A DNA stretch of 64,000 nt from Phaseolus vulgaris. Lineage: Eukaryota; Streptophyta; Magnoliopsida; Fabales; Fabaceae. The stretch spans positions 4,144,087-4,208,086 of the forward strand of contig NC_023755.2 of assembly GCF_000499845.2 (NCBI RefSeq), read 5' to 3'. The notes below the pieces were generated by a model. That model made no database searches, had not been told where the DNA came from, and saw only the letters and a program-made list of their open reading frames with translations. Position 1 is the stretch's first letter, and every line of letters starts with the position of its first letter. The translations under genes and the position numbers were made by a program. This document shows, in pieces, positions 46,655 through 59,390 of the stretch.

Positions 46655-47779
46655 TGTCTAATAATAATTTTAAAAAATTATGTGAGAGTTATTTTCAAGA
46701 AAGAAAAGTATTTAATTATTTAAAAATAAATAGAAATTATAATAAGGTATTTTTTATTTATTAGGATTTAGGTTTCTTTTAACTACTTTATTCTTACCTC
46801 GGTTAAACTTAATGAAATATCTAAAAAAAAATATACATCACCTACACAATAATAAAATTATAAAAAATATATTTTTCATTATTTTTTATAAAATAAATGA
46901 TTTAATAATACTTTTGAATTAGATAAAGTAGAGAGAAGAGATAATAAGATTTTGAATTAGATAAGTATAGAGATAGAAAAGTAGAGAGAAGAGATAATAA
47001 GATTTTGAATTAGATAAAGTATAGAGATAGAAAAGTAGAGAGAAGAACAAAAATGAGAGTACGGGTGGGGTTGCACGGGATAGGGTTACATCCCAACAAC
47101 AAAGACTTTCATCATCGAAAATTAGCTTAACAAGAAAAAGTGCAAAATATGATGTTTGTATCTTTTCTTCCATTTTCTAGGTGGAATCACAGTTGTGAAA
47201 TCTTACAATACTTAGACTATATTGATATTTCTACCATGAAATTTCTTTACTTAAAAAATTTTAACTAACTTTATCTCATAAGAAAAAATTTCTTTTACTT
47301 GCACTTAGACTATCCACAATTTTTCTATATTCTAACATAAATAGAAACATCTCATAAAAACTTCTTCATAAACAAATTTCTAATATTCGAGTTAAGTTTA
47401 AAGAGAAAAAGATCCATATAACCTTTATAATATTTTCAAATTCCACATTTTTCTTATGATAAAAAATAGAAATTATTATTATAATAATAGTAATAATAAT
47501 TAAAATGAAAAGTATTATTGAATAATTTATTTTATAAAAAATAATGAAAAATATATTTTTTATAATTTTATTATAGGTAATTTTTAGTAATGTGTAGGTG
47601 ATGTATATATTTTTTTAGATATTTAATTAAGTTCAACAGAGGTAAGAATAAAGTAGTTAAAAGAAACCTAAATCTTAATAAAAAAAATACCTTATTATAA
47701 TTTCTATTTATTTTTAAATAATTAAATACTTTTTTTCTTAAAAATAACTCTCACATAATTTTTTAAATTATTATTAAAG

Positions 47780-47811
<32 letters not shown>

Positions 47812-47856
47812 TTAAATGTATTATTTTCATATTTTTCAATTAATTGTATTGTACAG

Positions 47857-48098
47857 GATGTTCGACGGACATTTTATGAAACAATTTCATCTTTCGAAGG
47901 TGATATAAATTGTGAAGATGAAAAGCTTGTCCTCATTCATAGGCAGTTTACTGCCTTGCAGGAAGTTGTCCATGTTTCAGTTAAATGTGAAGAAGATGCT
48001 CATGACAAGGTATAGCTGAGAAGTTGCTTAATCTTTTCTGTACTGGCCGTATTGGACATTATATTTTAGACCATCTTCCCGGAAAGATTCAGTGATAC
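47857..48098 (+). pseudogene. Copy 2, sense: DAR GTPase exon 8 with frame breaks
   Basis: Covers 54574 to just past the stop. Insertions near AATGTGAAGAAGATGCTC and AAGGTATAGCTGAG and several substitutions break the frame. It is preceded by TTGTATTGTACAG, an acceptor-like sequence that is not the native intron. Confidence 0.93.
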
Positions 48099-48123
48099 GA
48101 ATACTTCATGATCCTCATGGAAC

Positions 48124-48344
48124 TCCATGTATCACTGAATCTTTCCGGGAAGATGGTCTAAAATATAATGTCCAATACGGAAAAGATTAAGCAACTTCCC
48201 AGCTATCTTGTCATGAGCATCTTCTTCACATTTAACTGAAACATGGAAAACTTCCTGCAAGGCAGTAAACACTGCAAGCATCTCATCTTCACAATTTATA
48301 TCGCAAAGATGAAATGGTTTCATAAAGTGTCCGTAGAACATCCT
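48124..48344 (-). pseudogene. Copy 2', antisense: DAR GTPase exon 8 with deletions
   Basis: Reverse complement of the same exon, from CCATGTATCACTGAATC to CGTAGAACATCCTG, lacking several short blocks (for example the GGCCAG and CTATCAATGAG segments). Separated from copy 2 by a 25-base spacer, which would be the hairpin loop. Confidence 0.93.
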
Positions 48345-49121
48345 GTACAATACAATTAATTGAAAAATATGAAAATAATACATTTAAATATATATATAAT
48401 TCTTTAATAATAATTTTAAAAAATTATGTGAGAGTTATTTTGAAGAAAAAATAAATATTTAATTATTTAAAAATAAATAGAAATTATAATAAGGTATTTT
48501 TTATTTATTAGGATTTAGGTTTCTTTTAACTACTTTATTCTTACCTCTGTTAAACTTAATTAAATATCTAAAAAAAATATACATCACCTACACAATAATA
48601 AAAATTATCTATAATAAAATTATAAAAAATATATTTTTCATTATTTTTTATAAAATAAATTATTCAATAATACTTTTCATTTTAATTATTATTACTATTA
48701 TTATAATAATAATTTCTATTTTTTATCATTAGAAAAAGGTGGAATTTAAAAATATTATAAAGGTTATATGTATCTCTTACTCTTTAAACTTAACTCGAAT
48801 AACACAAGTGATATTAGAAATTTGTTTATGAATAAGTTTTTATGAGATGTTTCTATTTATAGAATATAGAAAAATTGTGGATAGTTTAAGTGTAAGTAAA
48901 AGAAAAATTTTCTTATGAGATAAAGTTAGTTAAAATTTTATACTTTTAAGTAAAGAAATTTCATGGTAGAAATATCAATATAGTTAAGATTTCACATCGG
49001 TTATTCCCTAGAAAAGATCCAAACATTATATTTTACTCTTTTTCTAATTTTCGATGATGAAAGTCTTTGTTGTTGGAATGTAACCCTATCCCGTGCAACC
49101 CCACCCTACTCTCATTTTTGT

Positions 49122-49375
49122 TCTTCTCTCTACTTTTCTATCTCTATACTTTATCTAATTCAAAATCTTATTATCTCTTCTCTATACTTTATCTAATTCA
49201 AAATCTTATTATCTCTTCTCTCTACTTTTCTATCTCTATATTTTATCTAATTCAAAATCTTATTATATCTTCTCCCTACTTTTCTATCTCTATATTTTAT
49301 CTAATTCAAAATCTTATTATATCTTCTCTCTACTTTTCTATCTCTATACTTTATCTAATTCAAAAGTATTATTAA
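49122..49375. repeat. 54-bp tandem repeats at the arm junction
   Basis: The unit TCTACTTTTCTATCTCTATA plus TTTTATCTAATTCAAAATC recurs with a 54-base period (CTTCTCTCTAC or CTTCTCCCTAC near 49,215, 49,269 and 49,323), with one short unit. The same repeat occurs inverted at about 46,915-47,045. Confidence 0.88.
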
Positions 49376-49693
49376 ATCATTTATTTTATAAAAAATATAT
49401 TTTTTATAATTTTATTATAGGTAATTTTTATTATTGTGTAGGTGATGTATATATTTTTTTAGATATTCAATTAAGTTTAATAGAATAAAGAGAAAAATGG
49501 TAAGAATAAAAGTAGTTAAAGGAAACCTAAATCCTCATAAATAAAAAAATACCTTATTATAATTTCTATTTATTTTTAAATAATTAAATACTTTTCTTTC
49601 TTAAAAATAACTCTCACTTAAGTTTTTAAAATTATTATTAAAGAATTATATATATATTTAAATGTATTATTTTCATATTTTTCAATTAATTGT

Positions 49694-51029
49694 TAGTAAA
49701 ATTATGAATATGCAGAAGCGTGTAATACTTATTTTATTTGAAAGTATATATGTATTTTATTTAAGTAAAAATATCAATATATTTTGTCCAAGCAAATCTT
49801 TATACAGTAGAATGTATATAATCAAGGTTAATATAAATGAATAATTAAGGGATCAACTACATAATATAATATATATATATATATATATATTATTAATACT
49901 ACGGAACACAGACGTTTTCGCGAATATATATATTTTATTTATTTATATATAATTATGTTTAATATTAGAATTGAATAAATAATATTATTATTCACACATA
50001 TAAATTTAAGTTTATTTTAATAAATACGAACACATGTAAAACACATAAATTTTAGCAAAACATAGCTAATAGAGTAGTAATACTTACCGATTATTCAATT
50101 TAGTTTTATTTTGATTAAATATAAATTTTAATCAAATTAAATAATTTTTTAATATTTTAGTTAACTGTATTTTTTTATCTTTTTTATTGATTTTTTGTTT
50201 TTAAAAACTCACATATTACAACACAATAAAAATTGTAAATTTATAACTATTAATAAAACATGAAAAAGATACTATCAATTTATTCTTAATTTTTATTCCT
50301 CTCCTCAATTTTCTCTTATTAATTTTATTATATTTTTTTTATAATATTTCAGTTTTTCATAAAATATGGGAGTATGGTAAAAATGGTGTGGAAAGTAGGT
50401 ACGTTGGGAAGGAAAGGAGAGTAAGGGGGAAGTGGGAAGAAAGATAAATGATTTATGTATACTGAAAAATTATAAAAACTGTTTATTAAATAAATTTAAG
50501 GAGAGTAATTAAAAATAATAAATGTAGTACACATATTTTTCAAATTTAATATTTAATATTAACTATTTTTTTAGTTTTAAATTTAAGTAATTATAAAATA
50601 ACCAAAATAAAATATTAATATAAAGATAAAATAGAAAAATAAATTTATACAAACAAAAACAGTTATAATGGAGAATCTCCTTTATATATATATAGATAAC
50701 CAAAATAAATTAATAAAATAAAATATGAAGTAAGGATAAAATAAATAAAAAATTTAGAGAATATTTTAAATTTTGTATTTAATAGAAAAGTAGATAGATT
50801 TTTTATTTTATTATTTAATTATATTAAAATGTGGAAAAAAACCAAATACAAAAATTATATTACATTTTTATTACTTATATTTATATTTATTTTTTTAGCA
50901 ACACTCCCTTTCATATTTTTTACAATATTTTTCTCTTGAAATTTGAAGAAACATTCCCTCTTTTTCAACTGTTTTTTAAAATTAACTGGATTTTCAGTTC
51001 ATCTTCTCCGCCAAACAAACTCTGCGAGC
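49694..51029. other. Intergenic and promoter of the DAR GTPase gene
   Basis: Very AT-rich, with TA microsatellites. No other gene recognised. An in-frame ATG at 50943 lies upstream of the chosen start. Confidence 0.45.
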
Positions 51030-54000
51030 ATGGTAGCGACGCGTTTGGGCACACGAATTGGCACAGCGGTAAAGGAAGTTCTGAGAAGCAAGGGAGCATG
51101 GCGAGATTCTTTTATGGCTGCTGCTTCTCGCGCAATCGCGGAGAGAATTCCGTTGGTGAATCTCGTCGTCGAAGTCAGAGATGCAAGGGTCTGTTTGTTA
51201 CGCATTTTAACGAATCATTATTCGTTTTCTTCAACTCATTAACACGCTCTACTATTCTTTTCGTTTTTCAGATTCCCTTGTCCTCCGAATGCGAGATACT
51301 CAGAAACTATCCACTTTCGCAGAAAAAAATCATAGCGCTCAACAAAATGGATCTTGCGGGGGCATCGAATGTGAAGGTAGGGCTTCTTTTCGAGCTTTTT
51401 TATTTTCTTTAACTGTTTTGAAGGTTTGTGGAAATTCCGCTGTCTTTCCATCTGTATGTAACCGTGGAAGTTTGAGGGAATATGTGTTTTTAGTCTTTGC
51501 ATTTTGGTCTAATGTGTTCAACATTTCTAAATTTTCACATTTATGTTACATGCTGTTGAAATTAAAGCAAAACATGTATGGTTAAAATTGAAACATTAAT
51601 TTATAAGAATAAATATCTAAATAAGATAGGACTGTCAGAGTACCTCAGCATTCGTCTTCTGGAATTGGTTTTCAGTGTATTTCGTTGCAAAACATGGTAG
51701 CAGAGAAAATTGAAAGTTGTGATAAAAGAAAATTAAATTAAATGAGAAAAGTTGTGTGCGAATGTGCTTCTACAGAGAAGCTGTCGAGGGAGTTAAGGTA
51801 ACTAGAGTAATCAATAACGCCATGTAGGCTAACTTGCTAACCAAATTAGTAATTAAATTGATAAACTATTCTAACAATTTGATTTGTGGAGTTTAACCAA
51901 ACTCACTCAAATAATCATTTGGAGGGATTAGTGAAATTGTATTCCTTTTAGATTTGTTAATTAATGATTTTGTTTTTTTAATAAATGTTTTGTGAATAGG
52001 CATGGATGGAATATTTTAGGGAAAGGAACTGCGTATCTTGTGGAGTCAATGCTCATAACAAGGAGAACATCAGACAGGTATTTGTTCCCTTTTTCTGCAT
52101 TCTTCCAAATAGCCTCATGAATGAATGGTCTTATTTATTATGGTGTTTTGGTGTTGTTTATAAAATGTTAAAGCACATGGAACCAAGTTTCTAATTTTGA
52201 ATCTTACTGTTGTTGTGTACAATCATGTTTAAATTGATTTGAATAAATTTCTGTAAGATGCATCTGTAGTTTAGTCTCTAGCACACATGAATAGTACTGA
52301 GAAATTGTTTAAATCTTTAAGCAGTAAGCAAGCAGAACATATCAGTTAGAGATTCTGAAACGTTTGTACTGTATTGCTGCTGCTCCTCTTGACCTTTCTT
52401 CTCTTTTAAGCAGTAAGCACAATCTATCTATTAGATATTCCTCTTGGACTTTTTATTTTGACTTAGTGAGTTTTTATATTTGGTATTGGAGCTCCTAGTT
52501 CCTACGTTTTAACTGGTAAAATGAGACAAAAAATGTATGCTCTGCAACGGAATACAAATACAATTATCTGCATTGTTATATAGACTCTTTTTTTAATTTA
52601 TTATTATTGTTATTTTTATTATTATTTTGTAATAAATACTTATTTTATAATTGTTCATGAACTAAATTACTAATAAGGATTTTTGCTTTTATGTAGCTTC
52701 TAAGCCTTATACAACGCCAAGTGAGTGAATTGAGGAGAGATGATCAATGTTACAATGATTATACTGCTACAGTAATGTTAATTGGGATTCCAAATATTGG
52801 TAAGTCGGCACTTATCAATGCCTTGCATCAAGTGGGGAGAATCAGTGCATCAGGTATTCAAATTATTATTACAATTCTAGTAGAACAGGCTAAATGACAT
52901 GCTCAACTCGTGAGAAACACCAGTGGATATATTTATATATCTATTCACAAATTTTCTGTTTTATTTTATAGAAAAAGGAAAGTTAAAGCATGCAACTGTG
53001 AGTCCTGAGCCAGGAGAGACTAAAGACATTCGAAGTTTTAAGGTTAGCCCTTTGTTTTCTTTATATATTATATAATTTTCCATAATGTGGACTATCAGTT
53101 TATAACTTTTCTGTGTCGTGCTGAAGGATACCAAAACTCTTAATTTTAACTCTTGATAGGTTTTTGGTGTACAGACTTACTCCATATATGCATCTTACGT
53201 ATTCCAACATGTAAATTATTTATAGCCAACTGCTGTATACTTTTAAGAATATACTTAGAAAGTAAAAGAAGAAGCTTTTTGGCATGGTTAATAAGATGAC
53301 TTGCACCTCAGAAAACAGTTTAGAAGTGATAAATTTCTAGTTGAAGAAAATAGTCGTGTATTTAAATGTTTAGAGAAGGTTGATGTCCATATTGTGCACT
53401 TTGTTGGCCTATCTATGCTAGTATGATCTCCATACTTCCTTCCTTGTTTTGCTTCTTGTTCACTCATACATGAATTAGTACATCTTTTGTGCTTTTCTCA
53501 CTTTTGAAACTTCTGCTTTCCATTCAGATTGGTAGCCATCCCAATATCTATGTGTTTGACTCTCCAGCTATTTTATCTCCCAAGGTTCCTAATGTTGCTG
53601 TTTTATCTAAATTAATTTTAACAGGTATGTTTAATTGATTTTCTTTCTGCTCCGTTTCTTGCCTTGATATTTTCTTCCGTTTCTACACAATGCACTCCCC
53701 CAACTTTGCATCATCCTACATATCTTTTGTTATACCAAACTAGTGTAGAGTAATTTTCATTTCATAAGTACATCATAACTTCCAAGCGAACTAAGAACAA
53801 AAAGAATTTCAATTAAGGGAAATTTGTTATTTATGGTTAGGTTAGCTTTTGTAACTTTTAGATATTCTCCTGTTGTTCTCGCTCATACCTTCATTTCAAT
53901 CTTTATCCAGGAGCAGTTGCGGATTGTTTAATCAGGAGAAAAGAAGTTGCTCAATATTTTCTAGCTATACACAACTCTAGTGACCAATACAAGAAATGGG

Positions 54001-54807
54001 CAAAACTATCTATAAAGGATGATGATAGATCATTCCTTAAAGGCACAACAGAACAGTTGACTAGCTCCGATATGAAGCAGAAAAGCCAAATCCCGACAGA
54101 TCACACACAGGTATCTGTAATTTATTGTGTATTATCTTAATGCTCATATAATGTTTTCTACTGTATGATTAAAACAATAGAAAGTTGTAATCCCTTAAAA
54201 ATAAACAGCCGAGCATAAGAATGATGAAAGGGAAATCCATCATAGAATTGAACCCAAATTGTTCCAAGTTAAATATGCAAAAATTTGGGAACTAATAAAG
54301 GAGCCAAAAGCTTTGCATTTCTTTGGAAGTTGGCTTGTACGCTACTGGAGCAAGTGAATAATCAGCATGAGGATTTAAAGTTTGACACCAGAAATTGAAA
54401 TTTCGATTTGGATGACAAAGTTCCATTTGTTAATTTATCTTCTTCGTTTCCCATTGTTCATTTGATTGATAAAGACTGGTTAAAACAAAATGTCATATGA
54501 TCTGTCATTTCTCTCAAAAAGTTTACCATTACATGCATTTTAACTTTTGGTTTCCCAGGACTGCATAGTGCAGGATGTTCGACGGACACTTTATGAAACA
54601 ATTTCATCTTTCGAAGGCGATATAAACTGTGAAGATGAAATGCTTGCACTCATTGATAGGCAGTTTACTGCCTTGCAGGAAGTTTTCCATGTTTCAGCTA
54701 AATGTGAAGATGCTCATGACAAGGTAGCTGAGAAGTTGCTTAATCTTTTCCGTACTGGCCGTATTGGACATTATATTTTAGACCATCTTCCCGGAAAGAT
54801 TCAGTGA
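51030..54807 (+). CDS. DGP2: DAR GTPase 2-like, mitochondrial (MTG1/YlqF-related circularly permuted GTPase)
   Basis: Eight exons: 51030-51188, 51272-51376, 52000-52077, 52697-52853, 52972-53042, 53528-53624, 53911-54110 and 54559-54807, joining without breaks into 371 residues. The family assists late assembly of the mitochondrial large ribosomal subunit. GTPase motifs occur in permuted order: DAR (51-53), G4 NKMD (77-80), G1 GIPNIGKS (144-151), G2-like PGETKDI, then G3 DSPA (201-204), where DxxG is expected. The start at 51030 (MVATRLGTRIG) fits homologues; an in-frame ATG at 50943 would add 29 residues. Exon 8 carries the C-terminal helix region (FRTGRIGHYILDHLPGKIQ) and is the source of four copies at 46.3-48.3 kb. 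Confidence 0.93.
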
Positions 54808-56269
54808 TACATGGAGCTCTTCATTTTTGTGACTATTCATTGCTTCTCTTTTCATTTAACCTATTTCTTTTCCTGTTATAACCATTTTTGGTTAAGAGTT
54901 AGGAGTACTGAAGTTTATGTGTCAAGAAGCTATTAAGATCTCTTTCTTTCTTCTGGGGATTGTTTCAACCTCCATATTTTTCTTCTGCACTCATAAATAC
55001 AAAAATCTCCACTTTCTCTTTAAAAGATATTTTTGAATTGTGCAATAATTTTTTAACATAAAATTTTAAATTGCATAATGCCAAAATCATTTGACTTTCA
55101 GATTGCACACTTTGGCAGAGTTATTTGTTTTTAAAAATATAAATGAAGACATATACAATGAAAGGAAAAAACAAAAGGAGGAAAAACTTACTTACAAATT
55201 ATAAAAATTGAAAGAGAATACATATTTTATCTTATAATGTTTCTTATGTTTTATAAATTATATATATAATGGCTATGATAGTGTTATAGATTTATGCATT
55301 TCTTAAGTTTTGCAAAGTTTTATACATGTATCTTGCTTCAACTATTGTACCATGTTATTTTTGCAATAATTGTATTATTGTAATGACTGATCATCATAAT
55401 GTTTTAATTATTTTTCTAATTTTTATTCTCAAAATAAACTTATTTTGAAAGTGGTTTATCCTATTAAAGTTAGTTTAAGAGCGTGTTTGAAGTAAAATGT
55501 TGACACTAATTTTGGTGTTGGTAAAGTTATCAGTGGTGACAGCTTAATGTAAAATATTTATTTCATTATTTTTTACAATAATGAAAGAAGGCAAAATGAT
55601 TGAGGGGATTGTACCACGTATCTGTATATTTTGTGAGGTTGAATTTTCCAAATTCATTACGAAAGAACAAAAATGGATGGGACAATAGAGGCAAAGATGA
55701 CGAATTTTATTAGAAGTGGTTCCAATGCCTCTGAAATTGAATTGAATAATTAAAAGAGAAGCAATAAGAATCCAACTCTTTAGCCTTTTCATTTTGAAGT
55801 GTATTTTTTACACCGAGAAATGTATATTCCAAAATGAATGAGTGGTCAATAATTTTATAAAACAGAAAAAAAAAAACACGTGAATCATATTCGGATCTAT
55901 CTGATGGGTATGTTAGAAAATATTAAAAGTTGTAGATTTCATAGCTAATAAAATTTCACTTACTTTCTAGACTTTCTTTTATAGGGTTAAGTAACAAATT
56001 CTGAGTTAAGGTAAAAGATAAAACGAGATGGCGATTTATTTTGGATGGAGACATAAAGAATAAATGTTATTATAAAAAAATGAGTGCCTTGGTGAAAATA
56101 AAGTTATACTTCTTTTGAAGTTTTTTACTTGATAAAAAAAATAGTTTTTTACTTTATTAGATATGGTATTTTATTTTGCAAGACTTATAATTTTCACATT
56201 TCCTAATGATCGGGAAGTTGTTTCGACACAATTACAAGATGAATTTTTGTAAATGATTTCAAGACTCTC
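54808..56269. other. 3' flank and intergenic, no gene seen
   Basis: The first few hundred bases are probably 3' UTR of the DAR GTPase. AT-rich beyond; no element ends recognised. Confidence 0.45.
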
Positions 56270-56880
56270 AAAATCAATTTTTGCAGCATTCAATATTTTG
56301 ATGCCAATTATTCATTTCTTCCAATATGAAACATAGTCAACCTATTTGTTTCTTCATGCATTTCATAACTAGCATCATTTTCAAAGTTAATTGAATTTAC
56401 ATTACTTAAAAAATCATGTCCTCCCATCAAACAAATATTCACTTCTTCATCTCGATAAAATACTTTATGAAGACTCATCATTATCTTGTCAAGTTATATA
56501 GACTTTTCTGACTTTGCCTCCTTTCTAATTTTTCTCACATTATTTTATCCTTGTTTTGATTATTTGAACATTTAATCATGATGTGTCCTTGCTTTCCACA
56601 AGTAATCAAGAAAATTTGGTGAATTAAAATCAAATTTTTTATTCATATACTTTCTTTGAAGATAGTTTCTCATTTTTTTTCTTCAGAAACCATCCAAATT
56701 TTTTTACAAGCAAAGTCAAATTTTCTGAGTCGATATGTTCATCAAGTTCTTCTTCATTGTTTTCACCGTTTTGTAGAGTTGTCTTCAAGACAAGACTCTT
56801 CTTATCTCAGCTCTTGTGTTCAATCAATATGTTCATTTTCAACTTGTGTTCTCTGATTTTCCTAAAGAAGGATGCTATAA
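56270..56880 (-). pseudogene. Degenerate Ty1-copia gag fragment
   Basis: On the minus strand, pieces of a copia gag C-terminus can be read in shifting frames: EEELDEHIDSENLTLLVKKF, then a zinc-knuckle remnant CGKQGHIMIKC, then DEEVNICLMGGHD. Multiple stops and frameshifts. It is unrelated to the gag-less element at 21 kb as far as I can tell. Confidence 0.65.
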
Positions 56881-57663
56881 GCATTGAAAACAAGTCTTTT
56901 TTATTCTGAAATAATGACCTTATATTGTCAACTCCTATCTAAACATTTCAGGTTTCTTATGCTACTCTAAAGAGATGTGGATCATAGGGGTTGAACACTA
57001 CACAATATACAAATTTAGATGATGACATCAGACTCAAAAATTGTGTTTTGTAGAAAAACCAGAAACATCAATGTCTAACTAAGCATATGATTTTGGTTTA
57101 GTTCATTAGTTTTCAAAGGGAATATTTACTTCTGTGTGTTTTTATTTCTTAATTATAAAGTTGTCACATTGTTTTCAACTTATTTTCAGTCTTCAAATAT
57201 TTGTGTAATTTTTTTTTTGTTTACTCTATTTTTCTATACAAATCTTTAAAAAGGAAAGTGGTAATTTTGCAATTAAAAAATAGTAGTAGGAAATAAAAAA
57301 AAAACAAGTATATGAGCCCCTAAACTTTTTTAAAAGACTGAATTAGAAATATCAGAATCTGACCCAATAGATCTACTGTTTTCTAAAATATATGCAGACA
57401 AGTAACCAAAAGAATAAGCAACTACAGTTCTTCAAAATATATACCGAAGTCACAGCCCCAATGGAATCCATAACTAAAAGATGGTTGACAATACACCATT
57501 AGGAGTTGCCAATTCTGTTTCTTCCCTTTACCAGCTCTTGGCTCACTTTAGCATGTTTAGCACTCAAATTCTATTAAGTGGAAAATAGTAGAAAGAAACA
57601 AAGACAAATTCATAAGGACTAAAGCAGTGGCTTAAAATACAAACACAAACATTATAATCAAAT
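56881..57663. other. Intergenic and 3' flank, no gene seen
   Basis: Likely continuation of the old retroelement, followed by the 3' UTR of the minus-strand gene. Nothing else recognised. Confidence 0.4.
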
Positions 57664-59390
57664 TTATTTCGGAGCAGGAGCAGTAACTATCAAACTTATC
57701 AGCCACGCTATGATGGACCAAATGCTCCAACAAACTACGAAAAGGACAAAAAGTCCAGCCAAAATAGTAAGGAGAGGAGGTCCCTGAGCAGCATTGCTAG
57801 TTTTATTTACCTCTGATCCTTCTTTGGGTGATTTCCCATCTACAGAGTTGGGGTTTGTTGCGAAAACAGTCAACACCCTTTGATTCACTTTCAATCTCCT
57901 AAAAACTTTGCACCTGAATACAATAAAAACCAGAAAATAATACAGTCTCTGAGGATATATTACTACACAAATAAGAAAAAACATTTTTTATTAAAAAGGA
58001 TGCAATTATTACAACAATGTTAGAATACACGCACTGTCATTCATTCAAGTAACATGATATAATGGGAGAGGAGAGAGTTGTTTCATTTTTGGTAAATTTT
58101 TCATTTTTTTTAACAAGTAACCTTCAAATCATTCTTTGTTCATTTTTTTATAAATACTTTTATCATTCTCTGAATTTAGAAATCAAAACTAAGCCCCTCC
58201 TCCCTCCCCCTCCAAACTCCTTCATCCAAACATATCCTAACATACGCAGCTACGGTCTCTGTAGGAAATACTTACATACAGCTTAACTTTTTCAGATTTA
58301 TTTATGAAAACTCGGGCACGGGTTTGGAAGTGCTTATGAAATTTTTTGGCTTATTTTACTAAACCCTCTGGATGGTTTCTGAAAATAACTTACAACTAGT
58401 ACGAAAACAGTTTAGCCCAATTCCTTCTTCAACTATAAATATGTATCTACTCAGTTGTTTTGTTTAACAAACAGGAGATTTTATTAAAAAAGAAGAAAAG
58501 GATTAAAATAAGAACCATTAAACAAAGCAAAGTCCAAGATGGTACAATTTGTCCAATGAAAATTGAAGAATCAAGAATCCAAGCCTCCACTTATTTATTT
58601 AGTGACAGCCCCAAATTTTTTCATAGCCAAAGTACAAAGTTTTAAACATAATTTTGATGCAATTGCATATCTGCTTTTGGTATGGTTCTCCAATCAAAAT
58701 TGAAGTTTCTTCTAGTTAAGTTGCATATATTAATGGTTTAAATTAAAGATCAATGTAAATTATCGAGGTAAAACTTTAATTTTAATTGAAAAAAAAAAAC
58801 AATACATTCAGGCAAAACTTACATGTAGTTCCTAAAGTGGCTTTCGGTAACGTTCTCTTATCAAAGTCGAAGTTCTATCTCACTAACTTCATAACAATGT
58901 TTGCTTAATGATCAACGTAGGACATCGAAATAAAACTCCATTTCTGACCAAAGAACAGACTAAAAAACTGCATCTAAGTTCTCTAAAAAACTTAAACGAA
59001 AAATAAAAAAAGAGCAAGCAAGATTTTATCACAACGATTAAAACCAACAACTCTGTTAGTTGAGCACACTGCAAAACCAAACAATAGTTTCCACCGCCAT
59101 ATAAATATTGAAATTTAAAAAAGAAAAACACAATCAGTAGAAAGCGGAGAGCAATTTAAAACAGAAACCGAGCAAATGCAAAGAAAAATGTGCAGAAAAA
59201 TACAGAACTGAGATGTAAAAATTAAGAATGAAGAGATAAAAAATTGATGAAAAAGTGTGAACCTGAAGGAAGAAGAGGAGAGAGAGAAATTGAGAGGTGG
59301 AGCAATGGAGAGAAATTGAGGTGGCGAAGGAAACCCTAGTGTGAGCTGAGGCTGTGGCAGTGGTGCGTGTAAGAATCTGAGATACGCCAT
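57664..59390 (-). CDS. Putative plastid-targeted small membrane protein, 125 aa, unknown function
   Basis: Two exons, 59390-59263 and 57913-57664, separated by a 1.35-kb intron (donor TTCAG/GTTCAC, acceptor TTCAG/GTGC), joining in frame to 125 residues. Residues 1 to about 60 are Ser/Pro/Phe-rich with few acidic residues, then VLTVFAT, as in a plastid transit peptide. A polar linker follows (61-87), then one or two tightly spaced membrane segments, LLTILAGLFVLFVVCWSIWS and IIAWLISLIV (about 90-119), and a short tail APAPK. I recall similar uncharacterised proteins in other plants but no function. The ATG at 59390 follows a CT-rich leader. Confidence 0.8.

Larger units (their letters stand above)
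45463..49693. repeat. Nested inverted-repeat locus carrying copies of DAR GTPase exon 8
   Basis: One arm sequence of roughly 0.9 kb occurs as forward, reverse, forward, reverse, forward: 45463-46350, about 46,655-46,918 (truncated), about 46,919-47856, 48345-49,140, and about 49,372-49693 (truncated). Between the first two arms, and between the third and fourth, lie inverted copies of the last coding exon of the DAR GTPase gene at 51,030-54,807. The right-hand palindrome (about 47,040-48,098 against 48,124-49,135) has arms near 1 kb. Shared landmarks include TGCACGGGATAGGGTTACAT and its complement ATGTAACCCTATCCCGTGCA. It could be a foldback transposon with a captured exon. Confidence 0.9.

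Noticed and set aside
49067..49375. 102-codon plus-strand frame in the inverted-repeat region
   Set aside because: It is a translation of the 54-bp tandem repeat (FYLYTLSNSKSYY-type units), not a gene.
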